Source of the DNA: Burkholderiales bacterium
Lineage (GTDB): Bacteria > Pseudomonadota > Gammaproteobacteria > Burkholderiales > Burkholderiaceae_F
Length of the DNA: 5,591 nt
NCBI GenBank assembly: GCA_021298875.1
Contig: JAJTHJ010000275.1
Location: 1-5,591 of the forward strand
Reading direction: 5' to 3'
Shown here: piece after piece, positions 1 to 4,690 of the stretch
How positions within the stretch are numbered: the stretch's first letter is position 1
Layout: the number at the start of each line of letters is the position of its first letter
Made by a program: the position numbers and the translations under genes
The notes under the pieces: model-generated
The model's database searches: none
Seen by the model: the letters and a program-made list of their open reading frames with translations, nothing else
What the model was told of the DNA's origin: nothing

Positions 1-450
1 CGTGATCTCCTGCCGCACGCGGTCGCGCTCCTTGGAGGTGACCTCGTTGACCGTGCGGCGGCGGAAGGCGTTTTGAACGGCGTCGCGCAGCAAGTCCGTC
101 ATCCGGTCGCGGGCGGCGTTTTCGCCCCGCTCACCGAATGTACGGTAAAACTGGATCGGATCCTTGACCCGCCACTTGACGAAGGAATCCACTAGCAGTT
201 CGACGTTCTCCGAGGTGCGGGCGCGGTCGGTGTCCGGGGTATCGAGCGTCAGCACGCGATTGTCGAAATACACGACGTTCTGGAAGGGCGGCGGCAACTT
301 GAAGTACAAGCCCGGCTCGGTGACGACGCGACGGATTTCGCCCAGCGACAGCACCAGCGCATATTGGCGCTGATCGACGACGAAGACCATCGTCGACCCG
401 ACGACCGCAATGCCAACCAGCAACGCCAAGATGGCGATGATTCGATTCAT
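1..450 (-). CDS. hflC: HflC, SPFH-family partner of HflK in the FtsH-modulating complex (3' end cut off by the window)
   Basis: The first 150 codons are visible; the family is about 290-335 residues, so roughly half is missing beyond base 1. The start is ATG at 450-448 (MNRIIAILALL...). It has an AAGGAG seven bases upstream, and the protein begins at the membrane anchor as HflC proteins do. Residues 4-24 are one hydrophobic transmembrane segment near the N-terminus. The SPFH/band-7 domain follows from about residue 25 (VVDQRQYALVLSLGEI, then EPGLYFKLP at 45-53), with the HflC-like stretch VDSFVKWRVKDP further on. Known role: HflC and HflK form a large inner-membrane assembly, most of it periplasmic, that encloses and modulates the AAA protease FtsH. 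The gene directly follows hflK and its ribosome-binding site overlaps the hflK stop, which suggests coupled, balanced synthesis. Assignment is firm from sequence and context; only the C-terminal half is unseen. Confidence 0.96.
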   Translation of the reverse strand, partial: MNRIIAILALLVGIAVVGSTMVFVVDQRQYALVLSLGEIRRVVTEPGLYFKLPPPFQNVVYFDNRVLTLDTPDTDRARTSENVELLVDSFVKWRVKDPIQFYRTFGERGENAARDRMTDLLRDAVQNAFRRRTVNEVTSKERDRVRQEIT

Positions 451-457
451 CTGCAAA

Positions 458-463
458 CTCCTT
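458..463 (-). promoter_or_regulatory. hflC ribosome-binding site overlapping the hflK stop codon
   Basis: The minus strand reads TAAGGAG. The TAA at 464-462 ends hflK, and AAGGAG (463-458) is a strong Shine-Dalgarno sequence seven bases before the hflC ATG. Ribosomes finishing hflK therefore stop on the hflC loading site, an arrangement expected to couple the two genes. Confidence 0.8.
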
Positions 464-1781
464 ACCGAGTCTCGCGGCTGCGCACACCGTCGCGCGCGCG
501 GGTGTCGCCGGCGGCGGCCGGCGGCGCCGTTTCGGCCGGCGCTGCGCTTGGTGCGGGCGTGGCGCCTGCGGCGGTCGCTGCGCCCGCGCCCTGCCTGAGC
601 AACTGCTCCAGCGGCAGATACAGCAAAGGGCTCGCGTTCTTGGTGTCGACCAGCACCTTGCTCGTGTTGCTGTAGATGTCCTGCATCGCCTCGCGATACA
701 GGCGCTCGCGCGTCACCTGCGGCGCCTTGCTGTACTCGGCGAGCACCGAGCGGAAGCGTTGCGTGTCGCCCTGCGCCTGCTCGACCACGCGCGAGCGGTA
801 GCCCTCGGCCTGCTGCAACAGGCGCGCCGCTGTGCCGCGCGCCTCGGGCACGACCTGGTTGGCGTAGGCCTGCCCTTCGTTGATGAAGCGCTCGCGGTCC
901 TGCCCCGCGCGGTTTACGTCCTCGAAGGCGGCCTGCACCTGCTCGGGCGGGCGGCGCTGCACGATCGACACCTGGGTGATCGTGATGCCGATGCTGTAGC
1001 GGTCCAGGATCGACTGGATCAAGCGGCGCACGTCGTCGTCGAAGGCGCGCGACGCCTCTGCCGGTGCACCCTCGGCGGGCTTGGCGCCGGCCGCCACCGA
1101 TGCGGCCCCCTCGGACAGGATCGCATCCATCGTCGCGCTGGCAATCACCTCGCGCATCGCCGCCTCCGCCGCCTGCTTGACCGCCTCGCGCGGATTGCGG
1201 TTGTTGAACAGGAACTCGGCGGCCTGGTCGTCGCGCACGCGGTAACTGACCACGAACTGGATGTCGACGACGTTCTCGTCGTCGGTCAGCATCAGCGCCT
1301 CGCGCTTGACTTCCTCGCTGCGCTGGCCGCCGGCCGAACCGCGGAAGCCCACTTCGACGCGCGAGATTTCGGCGACGTTAACGAGTTCGTGCCGCTGGAC
1401 CGGCACCGGCAGGCGCCAGTGCAGACCGGCGCGGGTCGTCGTCTCGGTCGCCTTGCCAAAAGTCAGCACGACGGCACGCTGGCCTTCGGGCACGACGTAC
1501 AGGCCCGTGCCGAGCCAGATCAGCAGCGCCACGGCAATCACCAGCCCGACGCCAATGCCCGCGCTGCGCCCGTCGGGGCGGATCGGGGCGCGACCGCTGC
1601 CCTGGCCGTTGCCGCCCTTGCCACGTTTGCCGAACAGTTCGGACAGCTTGCGGTTCAGGTCGCGCCAGAGTTCTTCGAGATCGGGCGGGCCATCGGCGCC
1701 GGGACGTTGCGGCTTACGCTCAGGCTCGCTCGGGCGCTCGTTGCCCGAGCCGCGGCCCCATTGCGGGTCGTTCAGCGACAT
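462..1781 (-). CDS. hflK: HflK, SPFH-family inner-membrane partner of HflC (FtsH protease modulator)
   Basis: This 439-residue protein starts at ATG 1781-1779 (MSLNDPQWGRG). Its own Shine-Dalgarno is weak: a GGAA 11 bases upstream. Layout: residues 1-72 are a Gly/Arg/Pro-rich cytoplasmic leader holding the family motif PPDLEELWRDL (32-42). About 74-97 is one transmembrane segment (AGIGVGLVIAVALLIWLGTG). From about 96 the SPFH/band-7 domain begins (YVVPEGQRAVVLTFGK), with LMLTDDENVVDIQFVVSYRV at 163-182. A charged, probably helical region spans about 275-350 (RRPPEQVQAAFEDVNRAGQD). The conserved end KVLVDTKNASPLLYLPL covers 375-391. Known role: HflK and HflC make the large complex that surrounds FtsH and modulates its proteolysis of membrane proteins. 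Oddities are an Ala/Gly/Pro-rich insertion at about 225-247 and an Ala/Pro-rich tail after residue 397. The gene lies 33 bases after hflX and abuts hflC. Confidence 0.97.
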   Translation of the reverse strand: MSLNDPQWGRGSGNERPSEPERKPQRPGADGPPDLEELWRDLNRKLSELFGKRGKGGNGQGSGRAPIRPDGRSAGIGVGLVIAVALLIWLGTGLYVVPEGQRAVVLTFGKATETTTRAGLHWRLPVPVQRHELVNVAEISRVEVGFRGSAGGQRSEEVKREALMLTDDENVVDIQFVVSYRVRDDQAAEFLFNNRNPREAVKQAAEAAMREVIASATMDAILSEGAASVAAGAKPAEGAPAEASRAFDDDVRRLIQSILDRYSIGITITQVSIVQRRPPEQVQAAFEDVNRAGQDRERFINEGQAYANQVVPEARGTAARLLQQAEGYRSRVVEQAQGDTQRFRSVLAEYSKAPQVTRERLYREAMQDIYSNTSKVLVDTKNASPLLYLPLEQLLRQGAGAATAAGATPAPSAAPAETAPPAAAGDTRARDGVRSRETR

Positions 1782-1814
1782 GGCGAAATCGGTTCCAGGG
1801 AAGGATTGCCGGCA

Positions 1815-2993
1815 CTACGGGGCGTCGGCGAGGTGGGCGGCTACCGGTGCAGCGGGCTCGTCCGACGCCGTCCGCGCGCTACGCGCACGCTCGGCGATGG
1901 TCGAGCGCAACAACTCAAGTCCGGCTCCGCTGGCAGCGCTCACAAAAACGCGGACGATGCTATCACAGGCATCGCGCTCGACACCCGCTGCGCGGCCGCT
2001 CAAATCGATCTTGTTGTAGACGAGCAGTTGCGGCACATCGCCAGCGCCGATCTCCTCGAGCACCGCGCGCACAGTGGCCATTTGCGCCTCGCGTGCCGGG
2101 CTGGCTGCATCGGCCACATGCAACAGCAGATCGGCCTGCACAGACTCTTCCAACGTGGACTTGAAGGCCTCTACCAGCTGGTGCGGCAGCCCGCGGACGA
2201 AGCCGACCGTATCGGCCAGCACAACCTCAACGTCGGGAGCGACGAAGCAGCGCCGCGCGGTTGTGTCGAGGGTGGCGAACAGCCGGTCGGCCGCATAACT
2301 GCCGGCGCCGGTGAGCGTGTTGAAGAGCGTCGATTTACCGGCATTGGTGTAGCCCACCAGGGAGACGCTGAACACCGCGCGGCGCTCGCGCGAGCGCCGC
2401 TGCGTGCGGCGCTGCCGGTGCAACTGCTCCAACCGGCCGCGCAGGAGCTTCATCCGCGCGGCGATCATCCGGCGGTCGAGTTCGATCTGCTTTTCGCCGG
2501 GGCCGCCGGTCTTGCCCAGGCCGCCGCGCTGCCGCTCCAGGTGCGTCCAGCCGCGCACCAAGCGGGTGGACAGGTGCTCCAGTTGCGCCAGTTCCACTTG
2601 CAGGCGGCCGGCGCTGCTGCGTGCGCGCTGCTGGAAGATGCCGAGGATCAGGTCGCTGCGGTCGAGCACCAGCACGTCGAGACTGCTTTCGAGGTTGCGC
2701 TGTTGCGCCGGCGACAGAGCGACGTCGAACACCGCCACTCCGGCGTCGTCGCCGCGCAGGCGCGACTTGAGCTCCTCGACCTTGCCGCTGCCGATGTAGT
2801 AGGCAGGGTCGGGGCGCTCACGCCGCACCGCCAGTTCTCCGCACACGACCAACCCGGCAGAGGTCGCCAGTTGGCGCAACTCCGCCTGCGCGTCGCGAGC
2901 GTCGACGGCCGAGTGGCGGCCGACGGCGACGCTGACCAACACCGCGCGCGGCGTGCGCGCTGCCCGGCGGTTATCGACCTGAAAGACGGTCAG
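1815..2993 (-). CDS. hflX: HflX, ribosome-associated OBG-like GTPase; start codon uncertain (CTG proposed)
   Basis: Numbered from the proposed CTG, this is a 392-residue HflX. The N-terminal HflX domain runs to about residue 120 (AYYIGSGKVEEL 65-76, VALSPAQQRNLE 91-102). A helical linker follows (LQVELAQLEHLSTRLVRGWT 131-150, then GGPGEKQIELDRR). The G domain has G1 GYTNAGKST (214-222), switch region LFATLDTT, G3 DTVGF (261-265), G4 NKID (327-330) and G5 SA (352-353). Known role: HflX binds the 50S subunit and rescues or splits stalled ribosomes, for example under heat stress. The reading frame stays open into hfq, but no ATG, GTG or TTG lies near the expected N-terminus. CTG at 2993-2991 overlaps the hfq TGA and has GGAG eight bases upstream. 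The nearest standard start is GTG at 2942-2940, giving 375 residues; it lacks a visible ribosome site and trims the first strand. The protein ends about 40 residues after G5, without the C-terminal domain of E. coli HflX. Confidence 0.95.
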   Translation of the reverse strand: MTVFQVDNRRAARTPRAVLVSVAVGRHSAVDARDAQAELRQLATSAGLVVCGELAVRRERPDPAYYIGSGKVEELKSRLRGDDAGVAVFDVALSPAQQRNLESSLDVLVLDRSDLILGIFQQRARSSAGRLQVELAQLEHLSTRLVRGWTHLERQRGGLGKTGGPGEKQIELDRRMIAARMKLLRGRLEQLHRQRRTQRRSRERRAVFSVSLVGYTNAGKSTLFNTLTGAGSYAADRLFATLDTTARRCFVAPDVEVVLADTVGFVRGLPHQLVEAFKSTLEESVQADLLLHVADAASPAREAQMATVRAVLEEIGAGDVPQLLVYNKIDLSGRAAGVERDACDSIVRVFVSAASGAGLELLRSTIAERARSARTASDEPAAPVAAHLADAP

Positions 2994-3226
2994 TTGTCCG
3001 TCTCCGTGTTGAGGCTCACCGCCCGCGCCGGCACGACCGTGGAAATGGCATGCTTGTAGACCATCTGCGTGACGGTGTTGCGCAGCAGGACCACATACGG
3101 GTCGAACGACTCGATCTGGCCTTGCAGCTTGATGCCGTTGACCAGATACACCGACACCGGGATGTGTTCCTTGCGCAGGGCGTTGAGGAACGGGTCTTGT
3201 AGTTGTTGCCCTTTGCTGTTGCTCAT
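2990..3226 (-). CDS. hfq: Hfq, hexameric Sm-like RNA chaperone
   Basis: This is a complete 78-residue Hfq. It starts at ATG 3226-3224 (MSNSKGQQLQDPFLNALRK) with GGAG five bases upstream; the same frame extends a little further upstream, but only to a TTG in a hairpin. Sm1 is at about 24-48 (VSVYLVNGIKLQGQIESFD...) and Sm2 is YKHAISTVVP (57-66). Proximal-face uridine-binding residues are present: Q10, D11, F41, K58 and H59 (E. coli Q8, D9, F39, K56, H57). Distal-face equivalents Y27 and K33 are also kept. The rim is R18-K19-E20-H21 against RRER in E. coli, so it is less arginine-rich. The C-terminal tail is very short and ends acidic (NTETDN), unlike the long disordered E. coli tail but usual for betaproteobacteria. 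Known role: pairing small RNAs with mRNA targets and influencing RNA stability in the cytoplasm. hfq probably heads the hfq-hflX-hflK-hflC unit, with a promoter in the gap upstream. Confidence 0.98.
   Translation of the reverse strand: MSNSKGQQLQDPFLNALRKEHIPVSVYLVNGIKLQGQIESFDPYVVLLRNTVTQMVYKHAISTVVPARAVSLNTETDN
3002..3005 (-). promoter_or_regulatory. Candidate hflX ribosome-binding site inside the end of hfq
   Basis: GGAG on the minus strand, within the last codons of hfq, lies eight bases before the CTG (2993-2991) that overlaps the hfq TGA. Spacing and sequence are good for a Shine-Dalgarno. No comparable site precedes the alternative GTG at 2942. This is the main support for the CTG start. 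GGAG can occur by chance in GC-rich coding DNA. Confidence 0.45.
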
Positions 3227-3231
3227 GGAGG

Positions 3232-3235
3232 CTCC
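3232..3235 (-). promoter_or_regulatory. hfq ribosome-binding site
   Basis: GGAG lies five bases before the hfq ATG on the minus strand. It fixes the start at the MSNSK methionine rather than at the upstream in-frame TTG (3259-3257). A small hairpin at 3239-3251 ends three bases upstream of it, so leader folding could affect access. Confidence 0.7.
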
Positions 3236-3238
3236 AGT

Positions 3239-3288
3239 GGCGCACGGCGCCGCGGCCAAGGCGGCCGCGAAAAAACGCCGCGACCGCC
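3239..3288 (-). promoter_or_regulatory. Structured hfq leader with mutually exclusive hairpins
   Basis: Three inverted repeats can be read on the minus strand just upstream of the hfq ribosome-binding site. Hairpin A (3260-3288) pairs GGCGGTCGCG with CGCGGCCGCC: 10 pairs including one G-U, with a 9-base loop holding the T6. Hairpin B (3251-3269) pairs CGCGGCC with GGCCGCG around GCCTT. Hairpin C (3239-3251) pairs GGCGC with GCGCC around CGT. A and B share the CGCGGCC segment (3263-3269), so they cannot form together. This could be a regulatory leader; E. coli hfq is known to be autoregulated through its 5' leader. It could also reflect GGC/GCC-rich composition. The pairing is seen; the regulatory role is inference. 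Confidence 0.35.
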
Positions 3289-3308
3289 GTTAGATGGCGG
3301 GTGCGCCG
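3270..3308 (-). terminator. Possible intrinsic terminator or attenuator between der and hfq
   Basis: On the minus strand an imperfect hairpin is followed directly by TTTTTT (3275-3270). The arms are 3308-3296 and 3288-3276 around the 7-base loop ATCTAAC. The inner block is CCGCC/GGCGG. A 2x2 internal loop, three pairs, a G-G mismatch and two more pairs follow outwards. It could end bamB-der transcripts. Its 3' arm is also the 5' arm of leader hairpin A, so the two folds compete. The internal mismatches and the overlap with a candidate promoter keep this tentative. Confidence 0.3.
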
Positions 3309-3318
3309 GAAAATTCAA
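3289..3318 (-). promoter_or_regulatory. Candidate sigma-70-type promoter for hfq
   Basis: On the minus strand, TTGAAT (3318-3313, 4 of 6 to TTGACA) is followed after 18 bases by TCTAAC (3294-3289, 4 of 6 to TATAAT). The DNA just upstream is locally AT-rich (TTTTTTGCTTTACA), which stands out in this GC-rich region. Transcription would start near 3282, giving a leader of roughly 55 bases before the hfq ATG. The position suits a promoter for hfq-hflX-hflK-hflC. Matches of this quality arise by chance, so confidence is moderate. Confidence 0.4.
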
Positions 3319-3370
3319 TGTAAAGCAAAAAATCGCTCGCCGCCAATGGCCGGACTAACCCGTGGCGGGG

Positions 3371-4690
3371 CTAACCCGAATACGGATTGGCCCCGGTGCG
3401 GAACTCGATGCGCAGCGGCGTGCCTTCGAGCTCGAACTGCTCGCGAAACCAGCCTTCCAGATAGCGCCTGTAGCTCGGGCCGACGTTGCCGAGTGCGTTG
3501 CCGTGGATGACCACCACCGGCGGGTTGTGCCCGCCCTGGTGTGCGTAACGCATCTTGGGCCGCCCGCGACCGGCGCGCGGCGGTTGCTGGCGCTCCACCG
3601 CCGCCAGCAGCGCACGCGTGAGCTTGGGTGTCGGCAGCTTGGCAAAGGCCGAGCGGTGCGCGGCGACGACCGAGCGCATCAGCGCCGCCAGCCCCGTGCG
3701 CTTGTGCGCCGAGATCGTGTGCGTACGCGCCCAGGCGAGGAAATGCAGCTTGCGCTCCAATTCGCGCTTGAGCGTTGCGCGCGCATAGCTGTCGGCGGCG
3801 TCGCACTTGTTGACGGCCACCACCAACGCGCGCCCGCGCTCGAGGATGTAGCCGGCGATGTGCGCGTCCTGCTCGGCCACCCCGGTGGCTTCGAGCAGCA
3901 GGATCGCCACATTGCACTGGTCGATCGCCTGCAAGGTCTTGACCACCGAAAACTTCTCGATCGTCTCGAACACCTTGCCGCGGCGGCGCAGGCCGGCGGT
4001 GTCGATCAGGGTATACGGCGTGCCGGCGTAGTCGAAGTCGATGGCGATCGCATCGCGCGTGGTGCCGGGCTGGTCGAAGGCGATCAGCCGCTGCTCGCCC
4101 AGCAGCGCGTTGACCAGCGTGGATTTGCCGACGTTGGGCCGGCCGACCACGGCCACCTTGATGCGGGCGGCGGCCTCTTCGTCCGCGGTCTCCGGCGGCG
4201 CGGCAAAACCGGCCAGCGCCACGTCCATCAGGTCGTGGATGCCGTCGCCGTGCGCAGAAGAAATCGGCAGCGGCTCGCCCAACGCCAGCTCGTGGAACTC
4301 CGCGGTGGCCGACGGCGGCAGCCCTTCGGCTTTGTTGACCGCCAGCACCAGCCGCTTGCCGGCCGCGCGCAGCCGTGCGCCGATGCGCTGGTCCTGCGCG
4401 GTCAGGCCGTCGCGCGCGTCGACGACGAAAATCACCACGTCGCTTTCGGCGATCGCCGCCTCTGCCTGGGCGGCCATCTCGCGCACGATGCCCTCCCCCA
4501 GCGCCGGCTCGAAGCCGCCCGTGTCGATCGCGATGTACGGCAGCGGGCCGACGCGCCCTTCGCCGTAGTGGCGGTCGCGTGTCAGGCCGGGAAAGTCCGC
4601 CACCAGCGCCGCGCGCGAGCGCGTCAGGCGGTTGAACAGGGTGGACTTGCCGACGTTGGGCCGGCCGACGATGGCGACGACGGGTTTCAC
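3371..4690 (-). CDS. der: Der (EngA), double-domain ribosome-assembly GTPase
   Basis: This is a 439-residue Der. It starts at GTG 4690-4688 (MKPVVAIVGRPNVGKST), which overlaps the bamB TGA as GTGA. The frame runs further upstream, but that stretch is an out-of-frame reading of bamB, and Der proteins begin exactly here. G domain 1: G1 GRPNVGKS (9-16), switch region DFPGLTRDR (32-40), G3 DTGG (56-59), G4 NKAE (119-122). G domain 2: G1 GRPNVGKS (183-190), PGTTRDA (208-214), G3 DTAG (230-233), G4 NKCD (294-297). The KH-like domain fills about 350-439, with KMRYAHQGG and PVVVIHGNAL. Known role: GTP-dependent late maturation of the 50S subunit; generally essential. The G4 motif of domain 1 has Glu where Asp is usual, and the two P-loops are almost identical in DNA. 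No strong ribosome site precedes the GTG, so translation is probably coupled to bamB. Confidence 0.98.
   Translation of the reverse strand: MKPVVAIVGRPNVGKSTLFNRLTRSRAALVADFPGLTRDRHYGEGRVGPLPYIAIDTGGFEPALGEGIVREMAAQAEAAIAESDVVIFVVDARDGLTAQDQRIGARLRAAGKRLVLAVNKAEGLPPSATAEFHELALGEPLPISSAHGDGIHDLMDVALAGFAAPPETADEEAAARIKVAVVGRPNVGKSTLVNALLGEQRLIAFDQPGTTRDAIAIDFDYAGTPYTLIDTAGLRRRGKVFETIEKFSVVKTLQAIDQCNVAILLLEATGVAEQDAHIAGYILERGRALVVAVNKCDAADSYARATLKRELERKLHFLAWARTHTISAHKRTGLAALMRSVVAAHRSAFAKLPTPKLTRALLAAVERQQPPRAGRGRPKMRYAHQGGHNPPVVVIHGNALGNVGPSYRRYLEGWFREQFELEGTPLRIEFRTGANPYSG
4119..4147. repeat. Direct repeat in der, copy 1 (P-loop of G domain 2)
   Basis: This 29-base segment matches 4641-4669 at 28 of 29 positions, 23 of them consecutive (4125-4147). 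It encodes the second GRPNVGKST motif of Der on the minus strand. It arises from the duplicated GTPase domain, but the DNA identity exceeds what the protein identity alone demands. Confidence 0.85.
4641..4669. repeat. Direct repeat in der, copy 2 (P-loop of G domain 1)
   Basis: Partner of 4119-4147, in the same orientation, with a single mismatch (base 4646 against 4124). It encodes the first GRPNVGKST of Der. The copies are offset by 522 bases, a whole number of codons (174). Confidence 0.85.

Noticed and set aside
131..487. A minus-strand 118-codon open frame across the hflC start region
   Set aside because: It is a different frame from hflC; the hflC frame (450 to 1) gives a convincing membrane anchor and SPFH domain.
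759..3059. A very long open frame (766 codons) on the plus strand opposite hflK and hflX
   Set aside because: It is antisense to two clearly conserved genes. Its translation is Arg/Ala/Leu/His-rich with no recognisable domain. Long antisense frames are expected opposite GC-rich genes with G/C third positions.
2994..3245. Extension of hflX upstream to an ATG at 3245, giving 476 residues
   Set aside because: The extra part is an out-of-frame reading of nearly all of hfq and resembles no HflX N-terminus; the hfq frame is certain.
3327..3368. Possible der terminator: CCGCCA/TGGCGG arms followed by a second T6 run (3332-3327)
   Set aside because: The stem is only six pairs with a long loop, it starts at the der stop region, and seven bases separate it from the T run. 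The T run may simply be the AT-rich upstream part of the hfq promoter.
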